DNA of 49,187 nt from CAZSTA01 sp964609495 [NCBI: uncultured bacterium] (lineage in GTDB: Bacteria; CAZSTA01). The stretch spans positions 1,557-50,743 of the forward strand of contig CAZSTA010000003.1 in NCBI GenBank assembly GCA_964609495.1. The letters run 5' to 3'. Positions 25,968 to 33,469 of the stretch are shown in pieces; position 1 is the first letter of the stretch, and each line of letters opens with the position of its first letter. Under the pieces are notes generated by a model. That model did no database searches. It was not told the origin of the DNA and was given only the letters and a program-made list of their open reading frames with translations. The position numbers and the translations under genes are program-made.

Positions 25968-25999
25968 GAGAGAAAAAGTCCGCTGATTATCAAAGGAAT

Positions 26000-26038
26000 A
26001 AACTCCTCTAGTTGCCTATAAAAACTAGAGGAGGTTTT
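26000..26038 (+). terminator. Intrinsic terminator after the formamidase gene
   Basis: An 11-bp stem (CTCCTCTAGTT/AACTAGAGGAG) extended by AAA/TTT around a bulge, followed by TTTTATTTT. It shares its left arm and preceding AATA with the hairpin at 24266. Confidence 0.78.
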
Positions 26039-26046
26039 ATTTTGGA

Positions 26047-26075
26047 TTGACAGGAGAGATTATATTTGCTATAAT
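26047..26075 (+). promoter_or_regulatory. Consensus promoter of the HdrA-like operon
   Basis: TTGACA (26047-26052), a 17-bp spacer and TATAAT (26070-26075), about 50 nt ahead of the gene at 26126. Confidence 0.88.
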
Positions 26076-26125
26076 TATCGCAAAGTTTCTCGTTTCAATT
26101 ATAAATGCTATCTAGGAGGATGAAA

Positions 26126-27754
26126 ATGGTGGCGGAGGTCTTAAAGATAGGGGCATTCCTTTGCGGATGTGATAAAACTATATCGGAAATATCCGATAGC
26201 TTATGTGATTATATATCTACTCTTCCCCAAGTTGAACATATAGCTAAGGTAGAGGATTTCGATTCTGAAGAGGGACGAGAGGCGATAAAATCAGCTATTA
26301 GGGATAAAGGATTGAATCGCATAGTTGTTGCGGGCTATACTCCTAAAGTGGCAGAGCAAGTTCTCTCTAATATATTAGTAGAGGCGGGACTTAATCCCTA
26401 TCTCTTCTCTTCTGCTAATATCGTAGAGCAATGTAGTCGGGTGCATAGGGATAAAGAGAAGGTCTTGGATAAAGCTAAAAGGCTTATCTACGCGGCTTAC
26501 AGAAGAGCTTGCCTTTTAGAGCCTCTGGATAATCAGGAGATAGAGGTGATCAAGAGAGTGTTGATTCTGGGGGGAGGGATCGCCGGTATCCAAGCCTCCT
26601 TAGAGCTATCCGATCTAGGATATGAAGTGATCCTTGTGGAGAGAGAGGCAGAATTAGGAGGTAAAATGGTAAAACTCTCCAGCCTCTATCAACTAGATAC
26701 TAAACCAAGCGAGTTGCTCGAAAGTAAGATAAAGGAGATAAACAGGCGTGATAATATAAGAGTTCTAACCGACAGCGAATTATTATCTTTAAAAGGTTAT
26801 GTGGGGAATTTCAAAGCCGAAATCGTTAGGAATGAAGCCCTCTTCGAGGTAGGAGCTGTCATCATTGCAACTGGCTTTGACACTTACGAGGATGGTTATA
26901 GCGCGAAGCTCTCAGAGGTAATAATGACTCAATTCCAATTTGAGGAGAAGTTAAAAGAGGGACTGAAAGTTAAGGAGGGGAGTTGTATCTGTTTCCTCCT
27001 GGATAGCATCGATTATGGGACTAAATTATCATCTATGACCGCTTTGAAGAACGCCCTTTTCCTTAGAGAGCAGTTCAACTGCGAAATATTTCTTTTATAT
27101 CGTAATATGAAAGTGGCCGAGGAGGGATTAGAGCGATTATACCAAAGGGTAAGGGATAGTGGCGTTATGCTTTGCAAATATGAGGAGGAACCTCGTCTCC
27201 TAGGTGAAACTAGCATAAGATTTAAAGATCTCCTAGTGGGAGAGGAACTCAGATTGGATTATGATCTCCTGATCCTAGCAGAGAGGATAGGTCCTAGCAG
27301 GGACTTTGAGGAGTTAGGAGATATATTAGATATAGCTTATGATGAGGAAGGCTTTTACCCAGAGGACGATATCTATTTATTGCCTTATAACTCCAGTCGA
27401 AGGGGTGTCTTTCTAGTAGGAGGATGTCGCGGCTCGAGAAGCGTTACTCAAACGATGTTCGAAGTAAGTTCAACTGTCTCCGAAATACACTCCTTATTGT
27501 CCGAAGGGAAGACAGTTATCACTATGGACAAGGCGATCGTGGATTCAGAGAAGTGCACTTTCTGCCTTACCTGCTATCGCACTTGTCCTCATAGCGCAAT
27601 AGTTCTTGACTATGAGGAGCAGGCAGCTAGGATAATAGAGGCGGCTTGTCAGGCCTGCGGGATATGTGCTGGAGAGTGTCCAGCTAAGGCTATACAGCTG
27701 AGACATTATACTGACGATCAGGTAATAGCTCAGCTAGAGATAGCTATTACCTGA
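26126..27754 (+). CDS. HdrA-like FAD/iron-sulfur oxidoreductase
   Basis: The protein has 542 residues from the ATG at 26126 (AGGAGG 6 nt upstream; an ATG at 26105 would precede that site). Residues 1-140 resemble the N-terminal domain of heterodisulfide reductase subunit A (IGAFLCGCD, NPYLFSSANIVEQCS). An FAD-binding domain follows with ILGGGIAGIQAS near 147-158. The C-terminus binds two [4Fe-4S] clusters: C477, C480, C483, C487 and C508, C511, C514, C518. HdrA proteins bifurcate or shuttle electrons. Several cysteines usual in the N-terminal cluster are missing (VAGYTP replaces the VAACSP-type motif). It heads an operon with an HgdC-like protein. Confidence 0.88.
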   Translation: MVAEVLKIGAFLCGCDKTISEISDSLCDYISTLPQVEHIAKVEDFDSEEGREAIKSAIRDKGLNRIVVAGYTPKVAEQVLSNILVEAGLNPYLFSSANIVEQCSRVHRDKEKVLDKAKRLIYAAYRRACLLEPLDNQEIEVIKRVLILGGGIAGIQASLELSDLGYEVILVEREAELGGKMVKLSSLYQLDTKPSELLESKIKEINRRDNIRVLTDSELLSLKGYVGNFKAEIVRNEALFEVGAVIIATGFDTYEDGYSAKLSEVIMTQFQFEEKLKEGLKVKEGSCICFLLDSIDYGTKLSSMTALKNALFLREQFNCEIFLLYRNMKVAEEGLERLYQRVRDSGVMLCKYEEEPRLLGETSIRFKDLLVGEELRLDYDLLILAERIGPSRDFEELGDILDIAYDEEGFYPEDDIYLLPYNSSRRGVFLVGGCRGSRSVTQTMFEVSSTVSEIHSLLSEGKTVITMDKAIVDSEKCTFCLTCYRTCPHSAIVLDYEEQAARIIEAACQACGICAGECPAKAIQLRHYTDDQVIAQLEIAIT

Positions 27755-27775
27755 GGATTTTGAGGAGGAAACAAG

Positions 27776-28090
27776 ATGGAGAATATAAGAGAAGAGCTAA
27801 TTGAAAGTTTGAGGAATATTGAGCCTTCAGAGGATATCAATAGGAGTTTTGCTATACTTCTCAAGACCTATGCTGGGGAGAAGAAGAGATTTTTTCGATC
27901 CATAGTCGCTTATTATCAGAAGCGCTATGGGATGTCATCAGATGAATTTTATAAGTCTAGGATAGAAGGTAAAGATCATAGTTGGGATGATGAGGAGACT
28001 TATTCCGATTGGGTATCAGCAGAGCAAATAGTTGAAAGTATGAATAGGGAGATAGAGAAGCTTGAGGTAGTAATGCATGATACGGGATAA
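27776..28090 (+). CDS. Small orphan protein of the HdrA-like operon
   Basis: I do not recognise this 104-residue soluble protein, probably helical, with a run of aromatic and acidic residues in the middle (SWDDEETYSDWVS). It has a strong GAGGAGG site 6 nt before its ATG, 21 nt after the HdrA-like gene and 22 nt before the HgdC-like gene, so it is likely a real operon member and perhaps an assembly or electron-transfer partner. Confidence 0.65.
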   Translation: MENIREELIESLRNIEPSEDINRSFAILLKTYAGEKKRFFRSIVAYYQKRYGMSSDEFYKSRIEGKDHSWDDEETYSDWVSAEQIVESMNREIEKLEVVMHDTG

Positions 28091-28112
28091 TATAAATAGG
28101 GAGGTATAATCT

Positions 28113-29234
28113 GTGAAAATAACTTTCGCCCATATGGGCAATATATATATACCCTTAAGAGCTATTCTAGAGAGGCTAGGGGTGGATTATCTGATCCCTC
28201 CTCCGATAACTAAGAAGACCTTGACCATAGGGGTCCAAATGGGACCGGAGTTCGCATGCTTTCCCCTCAAGGTCAATCTCGGTAACTTCGTTGAGGCTCT
28301 GGAGTTAGGAGCAGATTCGATAGTTATGGCTGGGGGAATAGGGCCCTGTCGTTTTGGCTACTATGCTCAGGTGCAGAAGAAGATCCTGGAGGATTATGGC
28401 TACAAGTTCGATATGTATATCCTCAACCAAAATCCAATGGTAATAGTAAATAAGATCAGGGAGATCACCGGGCTAAGGATCACTTGGCTGGATATGATAA
28501 GAGATTTCTCCTTCGGTTGGAAGAAGCTGAAAGCGACTGAGGAGATGGAAATCTTAGCCCATAAGATCAGACCCTATGAGCTTAAGAGGAGGGATACGAC
28601 TAAAGCTTATAGGAAAGCTCTAAAGTTGATAGATGATGCCGAAACTGATGAGGAGGTCAAAGAGGCTGGGGATAAAGGACGAGAGCTTATGAATAGCGTT
28701 CCAACTAGAGAACCTCGCGAGGGTGCTTTGAAGGTGGTGATTGTAGGAGAGATTTATACGGTCCTTGAGCCTTTTGTGAACTTCGATTTGGAGATCAAGC
28801 TGGGGGAGATGGGGATAGAGGTAGAGCGAATGGTATATTTGAGCCACTGGCTAGAGGGATTAGTCCCTATTATCGGAGGTAAGCAGAAGAGGAAGGTATA
28901 TAAAGCGGCTCGTCCCTATCTCAAGTATCCGGTGGGAGGAGAAGGAATGGAATCTATTGGTAATACTGTCCTCTATGCCAAACGAGGCTTTGACGGAGTC
29001 ATCCATCTCTTGCCCTTCACTTGTATGCCAGAGATTGTTGCGAGGAGCATCCTTCCCAAGGTGAGCAGGGATTTCGATATACCGGTGATGACCTTGATCC
29101 TGGATGAGCAGACCGGTGAGGCTGGATTAGTGACCAGAGTGGAAGCCTTCATCGATCTTATGGCGAGAAAGCGTGATATTAAGATTACCAGCGGAGCTAA
29201 AATTCCTCCCGCGATATTTGATCCCTCTCGTTAG
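28113..29234 (+). CDS. HgdC/DUF2229-like CoA-dehydratase activase-family protein
   Basis: The protein has 373 residues from a GTG start. It resembles the DUF2229/2-hydroxyacyl-CoA dehydratase component family: residues near 45-90 read GPEFACFPLKVNLGNFVEALELGAD, then AGGIGPCRFGYYAQVQ, with conserved cysteines that may hold a [4Fe-4S] cluster. It lacks the ASKHA ATPase half of the classic activase. Placed with an HdrA-like protein, it could couple electron transfer to a radical-type dehydratase or to an unknown corrinoid enzyme. Confidence 0.78.
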   Translation: MKITFAHMGNIYIPLRAILERLGVDYLIPPPITKKTLTIGVQMGPEFACFPLKVNLGNFVEALELGADSIVMAGGIGPCRFGYYAQVQKKILEDYGYKFDMYILNQNPMVIVNKIREITGLRITWLDMIRDFSFGWKKLKATEEMEILAHKIRPYELKRRDTTKAYRKALKLIDDAETDEEVKEAGDKGRELMNSVPTREPREGALKVVIVGEIYTVLEPFVNFDLEIKLGEMGIEVERMVYLSHWLEGLVPIIGGKQKRKVYKAARPYLKYPVGGEGMESIGNTVLYAKRGFDGVIHLLPFTCMPEIVARSILPKVSRDFDIPVMTLILDEQTGEAGLVTRVEAFIDLMARKRDIKITSGAKIPPAIFDPSR

Positions 29235-29245
29235 GAGGCGAGTTG

Positions 29246-30013
29246 ATGTATATAGACTGGTATAAAGACGATCGTTTCTTCGGAGAGGATTATCTAAAAT
29301 TATACACACCGCTTCTTACTGAGGAACGCACTCTTGGGGAGATCAATTTCATAGATGAGGTATTAGCGCTTCCGTCAGGCGCTCGTATTCTCGATCTATG
29401 CTGTGGGCATGGCAGGCATAGCCTCAAATTGGCCCAGAGAGGATATAGGGTGACAGGACTGGATATTACTCCTCTATTTTTGGGAGTGGCTAGGGAAGAG
29501 GCGGCAAAAGCAGGGGTGGAAGTTGAATTTATCGAAGGTGATATGAGGGAGATCCCCTTCGAGGATGAATTTGATGCAGTGATCAATATATTCACCTCCT
29601 TTGGTTTCTTTGAGAATGAGGAGGAGGATTTTAAGGTAATAAAGCAAGTCGATAAGGCGCTCAAGGATGAGGGGAAATTCATACTTGATACTATCAATAG
29701 AGAGAGGATCTTAGCCAACTTCATGCCCAAGGATTGGGAGAAGTTCGAGGATGGGACTTTGACTATAACTGAGAGGACTTTCGATCATAAGAGAAGCATG
29801 GTTCATTGCTGTATAGCTATGTTAAAGTCAGATGGAACTGAAAAGGAGATGGTTCATTCTCTCAGATTATACACTTTGCGGGAGTTCGTCCTTATGTTCA
29901 AGAGAGCTGGTCTCGATATCTCGGATGTATATGGAGACTTCGACCAGAGCAAATATAGCTTGAAGAGTAGGCGTATGATTATGTTAGCTGAGAAGGGGTA
30001 TGATCTGGAGTGA
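29246..30013 (+). CDS. SAM-dependent methyltransferase
   Basis: The protein has 255 residues from the ATG at 29246 (AGGAGG 7 nt upstream; TTG at 29243 is less likely). Class I Rossmann methyltransferase with motif I ILDLCCGHGRHS and the later GLDI and GDMREIPF motifs. Substrate unknown; the closest visible type is the UbiE/Methyltransf_25 group. It is the last gene of the HdrA-like operon, 11 nt after the HgdC-like gene. Confidence 0.88.
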   Translation: MYIDWYKDDRFFGEDYLKLYTPLLTEERTLGEINFIDEVLALPSGARILDLCCGHGRHSLKLAQRGYRVTGLDITPLFLGVAREEAAKAGVEVEFIEGDMREIPFEDEFDAVINIFTSFGFFENEEEDFKVIKQVDKALKDEGKFILDTINRERILANFMPKDWEKFEDGTLTITERTFDHKRSMVHCCIAMLKSDGTEKEMVHSLRLYTLREFVLMFKRAGLDISDVYGDFDQSKYSLKSRRMIMLAEKGYDLE

Positions 30014-30056
30014 TAAATATAGGATGAATTTGAGAGCTATATGGATATGAAATATA

Positions 30057-30084
30057 TCCCCGGAGAGCGAAAGTTCTCCGGGGA
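30057..30084 (+). terminator. GC-rich hairpin between methyltransferase and GNAT genes
   Basis: A perfect 10-bp stem (TCCCCGGAGA/TCTCCGGGGA) with an 8-nt loop, followed by AAATTGAATTT rather than a T run. It may be a weak terminator or a 3'-end stabiliser; the GNAT ribosome-binding site lies just after it. Confidence 0.5.
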
Positions 30085-30113
30085 AATTGAATTTCGGAGG
30101 GGAGGACTCTTAT

Positions 30114-31079
30114 ATGGCGATAGAGCTATTCACTGAAGATATGTCGGGGGAGGTTATAAAGCTTTGGAATAGGAGTATCGGAGATGATTTTCCACTAAGC
30201 GAGAGGCTCTTCAAACAGAATATCTTCACCGATCCCGATCCTAAGAGATTGAGGGGATTAGTCGCTAAGGAAGGGGATAGGATAGTCGGCTTCATATTAG
30301 CGAAGGGATGTTTGAAAGAGGCAGGAGAGAGGGAAGATCAGGGGTGGATAAGCATAATGCTGATCGATCCAGAGCATACGGGGGAAGGGATTGGAACGGA
30401 GTTATATTCTCAGGCGGAGGGTTTCCTCCGAGAGCGAGGAGCTAGGCGACTCTCATTAGGAGGAGATTTTTTCCACTTCTTCCCCGGAGTTCCGACCAAG
30501 TTCACCTCTGCTATGGACTTCTTTGAGAAACAAGGATACGAGAGAGGAGCAGAAGCCTATGATCTAGCGAGATCGTTGGTCGATTATGAAACTCCTGCTT
30601 ATGTTTATGAGGCTATTAAGGATAAAGTGGATTTGACCATTCGTAATTGCCGAGAGGATGAGAAGGAGGCTTTATTGGACTTTCTAGCGGGAGCCTTTCC
30701 CGGACGGTGGTATTATGGGAGTAAGCTATTTTTAGAACGGGGAACAGCCGCGAGCGATTTCTTGATAGCGTTGGAGAAGGAGAAGATAATAGGATTTTGT
30801 CATATTTATCATCCAGGGTCGAAGATGATCATCGGTCCTAATGTCTATTGGTCGAAGTTGCTAGGCGAGAATTACGGGGGTTTAGGACCAATGGGGCTGG
30901 ATGCTGAGAAGAGAGGAAAGGGAATAGGATTAGCTCTCCTCGCTAGGTCTGTAGAATATCTGAGATCTTTAGGAGTGGAAAAGATGGCTATCGACTGGAC
31001 TGGTCTATTGTATTTCTACGGTAAATTGGGATTCGAAGTGTGGAAGGAATACACCCATATGTATAAAATCCTTGAATAA
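30114..31079 (+). CDS. Tandem-GNAT acetyltransferase
   Basis: The protein has 321 residues from the ATG at 30114, with a GGAGGGGAGG site upstream; TTG at 30087 would precede it. Two GNAT folds are visible. The N-terminal half has an acetyl-CoA motif in DPEHTGEGIGTELY and the C-terminal half in DAEKRGKGIGLALL. Both match the V-x-x-x-x-R/Q-G-x-G-x-A type P-loop, the first less well. Double-GNAT proteins include mycothiol synthase and several antibiotic acetyltransferases, but the substrate here is unknown. Confidence 0.85.
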   Translation: MAIELFTEDMSGEVIKLWNRSIGDDFPLSERLFKQNIFTDPDPKRLRGLVAKEGDRIVGFILAKGCLKEAGEREDQGWISIMLIDPEHTGEGIGTELYSQAEGFLRERGARRLSLGGDFFHFFPGVPTKFTSAMDFFEKQGYERGAEAYDLARSLVDYETPAYVYEAIKDKVDLTIRNCREDEKEALLDFLAGAFPGRWYYGSKLFLERGTAASDFLIALEKEKIIGFCHIYHPGSKMIIGPNVYWSKLLGENYGGLGPMGLDAEKRGKGIGLALLARSVEYLRSLGVEKMAIDWTGLLYFYGKLGFEVWKEYTHMYKILE

Positions 31080-31106
31080 GGTCTGCCGAAGGTGCAGGTC
31101 TTTTCT
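31078..31106 (+). terminator. Intrinsic terminator overlapping the GNAT stop
   Basis: A 9-bp stem (AAGGTCTGC/GCAGGTCTT, two G-U pairs) with a 7-nt loop and TTTTCTAT tail; the TAA stop lies in its 5' arm. Confidence 0.72.
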
Positions 31107-31144
31107 ATATGCTGGTGTTAGTTTCGCATCACTTATTTATATAC

Positions 31145-31173
31145 TTGACATAGAGTCTTAACTTGGATATACT
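31145..31173 (+). promoter_or_regulatory. Promoter of the 85-residue gene
   Basis: TTGACA (31145-31150), a 17-bp spacer and TATACT (31168-31173), 33 nt before the ATG at 31206. Confidence 0.78.
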
Positions 31174-31205
31174 AATATATATCAATTCAGAAAAGAGGGG
31201 TCTTT

Positions 31206-31463
31206 ATGAGAATCACGCTGGAGCTTCACATCGCTAACATCACAGGGGCGAAAAAGATGCTCGAAAGCTTAGAAGCTAAACCTGGTATATCAAAATTAAC
31301 TCTGAATGAATACATCCGAACTAGTCAAACTGATAGACAGGGCAGAGCTAAAATTCAGATAGAGCATGACACAACCCCAATGCAGATAGCTTTGTGGCTA
31401 GAAGGATTAGATTGTAGGATTAATAAGCTGGGTTTAAAGTTGATTAGAGCCACAAAACTATAG
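31206..31463 (+). CDS. Small orphan protein
   Basis: I do not recognise this 85-residue protein. It is basic and soluble, with an alpha/beta pattern. It has its own promoter and AGAGGGG before the ATG, and a following dyad (31521-31561) that may end its transcript. It stands alone next to the likely mobile segment that begins at 31589. Confidence 0.6.
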   Translation: MRITLELHIANITGAKKMLESLEAKPGISKLTLNEYIRTSQTDRQGRAKIQIEHDTTPMQIALWLEGLDCRINKLGLKLIRATKL

Positions 31464-31520
31464 GGCAGTGAGTAAAAGCTATCGTGGTTGTAGTGGATAT
31501 GTCTTAGGGAATATAGTTAT

Positions 31521-31561
31521 TTGGCATACTCCAACGACCTTCAGTCATTAGAGTATGCCAA
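31521..31561. terminator. Bidirectional-type hairpin between convergent genes
   Basis: A perfect 11-bp stem (TTGGCATACTC/GAGTATGCCAA) with a 19-nt loop between the plus-strand gene ending 31463 and the minus-strand frame ending 31589. T-rich on the plus side only slightly. Confidence 0.5.
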
Positions 31562-31588
31562 TTTGCTCTCCTTGCTAAAAAGCTGGAA

Positions 31589-31846
31589 CTACTCCCTTAT
31601 GAATCCTGATCTCGCCCCCAGCCAGGTAAATTCAAACCGTTTTCCATTGGGATAATTAACGACTTCTCCATCTATACTGCCCCAAACTAAACCAAATTGA
31701 AAATCTCCGTCATTGTCCGAGCCTATCTTAGTATATGCCTGAACCTCCATGTTAAGGTAGTCCTCATCAAGCCCTTCCATCTCATAAATATGATATGTTC
31801 CTAAAGTCCATATGGGCAGTGGATCGTGTGTCGCTGGATCGCCAAG
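31589..31846 (-). pseudogene. Truncated gene fragment without a start
   Basis: A frame is open from 31846 (just after a TAG) to a stop at 31589, encoding about 85 residues, but the first ATG is at 31780. The sequence before that ATG still looks coding (DPLPIWTLGTYHIYE), so the true start is lost. The upstream part overlaps the tail of the methyltransferase in another frame. The peptide is acidic and rich in aromatic residues. I do not recognise the family. The likely reading is a gene whose 5' part was replaced by the methyltransferase segment, or a frameshift between two parts of one gene. Confidence 0.5.
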
Positions 31847-32285
31847 CTATGCAATGGGCCGCAAAATTCTTCAGAGCACCGCTCTTGATTATGATAGCCT
31901 CTACCCGAAATACGGTTGCATACATAGTGAGGAGTGAGATTACATCCAGTAGCGACCGATAGCCAGATAATCCTGATATGTCGATGTATATCTTAGTGAA
32001 CTGCTTTCCTAGATCAAGCGCTGCTCGGACATCAAAAGCATCAAGAACCTCGAAATGAAGGTCCGGATGCCTCTCTCTTGCCCGTTGAATACATTCACTA
32101 CTGATATCCGTTCCTATCACTTCTTTGCAATGCGGAGCTATGAGCTTTGTAGTCGTTCCCCACTCGCACCCAATCTCCAGCACCACATCATTTTCATTGA
32201 CCCAGACTGGAATGGTCTCGCGATATTCCTTGACATTTCGGGTGGCAACGAACTTGGTATTTAGCCTGAATTGTCTCTCGTTCAC
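31782..32285 (-). CDS. Class I SAM methyltransferase, odd C-terminus
   Basis: The protein has 167 residues from the GTG at 32285 (AAGGAG 9 nt upstream; a TTG at 32315 lies before that site). The SAM-binding segment reads VVLEIGCEWGTTTKL, then VIGTDIS and the motif after FEVLDAFD. The normal end of the fold is doubtful: after AHCIAW the sequence becomes SSDTRSTAHMDFRNISYL, unlike a methyltransferase, and overlaps a second open frame. It may therefore be frameshifted near 31845. It starts 57 nt after the core of an attC-like palindrome (32333-32413), as expected for a cassette gene. Confidence 0.65.
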   Translation of the reverse strand: MNERQFRLNTKFVATRNVKEYRETIPVWVNENDVVLEIGCEWGTTTKLIAPHCKEVIGTDISSECIQRARERHPDLHFEVLDAFDVRAALDLGKQFTKIYIDISGLSGYRSLLDVISLLTMYATVFRVEAIIIKSGALKNFAAHCIAWRSSDTRSTAHMDFRNISYL

Positions 32286-32332
32286 TACAATATACTCCTT
32301 ATTAGAGTTGCCCAATAGAGTGCTGGCTTAAT

Positions 32333-32413
32333 TTCATATAACATCTCCGCTGTTTGTGAAACCCAAGGGATTTGAGTCGAACGAAGTGAGCCACAAACGG
32401 CGTGTTATATGAA
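32333..32413 (-). repeat. attC-like imperfect palindrome 1
   Basis: An 81-bp imperfect palindrome. Outer arms pair over 11 bp (TTCATATAACA/TGTTATATGAA), inner arms over 7 bp (GTTTGTG/CACAAAC), and the spacers between them are unequal, giving unpaired bases on one side. The layout R-L-loop-L-R resembles integron attC recombination sites, with GTTATAT in the place of the GTTRRRY core (one mismatch). It lies 46 nt after the stop of the isomerase gene, on the same strand. The 12-bp core end ATTTCATATAAC recurs at 33300-33311. No integrase gene is in the window. Confidence 0.5.
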
Positions 32414-32458
32414 GTCGCCTACCAATATTGGATTGAATAGTTTAATGCTATGCTAAGG

Positions 32459-33253
32459 TCAAACTTCTCTCCAGACTTCTCTGACGTATCTCATCCCCTC
32501 TACAATGCCCTCTCTCCCTTTTGTGCCACCTGCTTCCAGCGAAATCCACCCGTCGAAGTTAGCTGACTTCAATATCTTGAATATCTCGGCAAAGGGAACG
32601 CAGCCTTCCCCAACAACTTGATGTTCGAGCTGCTCATCTCTATCACTAGCGTGGACGTGGATGACTCTTTCCTTGACGATCTCCGCAAGTTCGACAGCAC
32701 TATCTCCCGACTCCATGGGATTTGATGTGTCCAAGTTGACCTTCAACCGATTATCGTTGACAAGGGCCAGAATCTTTGTAAAATCTTCCACACTCGTTCC
32801 GATTTGAGGATGATCTTCTAGCGCAAGCATCACCCCTTTTTCTTCTGCATAGTCGAGACTCCTCTTCAGGCAATCCGCCACATTGCCTAGGGCTTCCTCC
32901 TGGTTACAATCCTGAGGCCAACTACCCGCCGTTACTCTTACAATGTTGGTGCGAAGGATAACAGCCGCATCGACATCTCCTCTTAGGGATTCAATCTGCT
33001 TGAGTCGCTCTTTCTCCGAAGGAGATGCAAGTTGTCCGTAACTGGTAAACATTGAGATTTCTAGCCCAGCCCGGTTTATCTCATCAGCGAGCTTCTCTAG
33101 AAAGCTATGTTCGGTAGTTTTCAAGTAGGGACGATACACCTCGATGCCATCGAGACCTATATCCGCTGCCATTTTTATCCACTCACTAAGAGACATCTTC
33201 CCCGTGCGAATGATATCGTCAAAGAAGCAAATGGGTATACAACTTACTTTCAC
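32459..33253 (-). CDS. Xylose-isomerase-like TIM barrel (sugar isomerase/epimerase family)
   Basis: The protein has 264 residues from a GTG start with AGGAGG 9 nt upstream. It matches AP-endonuclease-2/xylose-isomerase-like barrels: GLDGIEVYRPYL near the start, LALEDHPQ (metal Glu), VNLDTSNPMESG, and EAGGTKGREG near the end. Substrate unknown; relatives isomerise inositols, tagatose or hydroxypyruvate. It is a single gene between two attC-like palindromes in the same orientation, the topology of an integron gene cassette. Confidence 0.85.
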   Translation of the reverse strand: MKVSCIPICFFDDIIRTGKMSLSEWIKMAADIGLDGIEVYRPYLKTTEHSFLEKLADEINRAGLEISMFTSYGQLASPSEKERLKQIESLRGDVDAAVILRTNIVRVTAGSWPQDCNQEEALGNVADCLKRSLDYAEEKGVMLALEDHPQIGTSVEDFTKILALVNDNRLKVNLDTSNPMESGDSAVELAEIVKERVIHVHASDRDEQLEHQVVGEGCVPFAEIFKILKSANFDGWISLEAGGTKGREGIVEGMRYVREVWREV

Positions 33254-33299
33254 AATTTCTGTCCTCCTTTTATTCTCTTTGCTTTAAACTAAGCTAACG

Positions 33300-33436
33300 A
33301 TTTCATATAACTTAAAATGATGAGCAACTTCGTTTATGCACGACTCTAGGTGAAGCCTAAAATTGTAACTTTCGATTATCGCCATCAATTCAGTATTGAC
33401 CAATATTCTATATAGAGATCGCTCTATTTTTGTTAT
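33300..33436 (-). repeat. attC-like imperfect palindrome 2
   Basis: Arms ATAACTTAAAATGATGAGC (33307-33325) and GCTCTATTTTTGTTAT (33421-33436) pair as ATAAC/GTTAT, then AAAAT/ATTTT and GAGC/GCTC with unpaired bases between, enclosing about 95 nt. Total about 130 bp. It lies 34 nt after the stop of the radical SAM gene on the same strand. Its outer end carries the same ATTTCATATAAC core as palindrome 1. The isomerase start is 58 nt beyond the core, matching the 57-nt distance at the next cassette. Confidence 0.42.
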
Positions 33437-33469
33437 CTTCAAAATGTTTCTTCTAAGCGACCTTTTCTT

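Noticed and set aside
31521-31561. A third attC-like site after the methyltransferase
   Set aside because: It is a perfect simple hairpin without the ATATAAC core or unpaired bases; a terminator is more likely.
31589-31780. A 63-residue minus-strand frame as an intact gene
   Set aside because: Coding-like sequence continues upstream of its first ATG without another start, so the frame is truncated.
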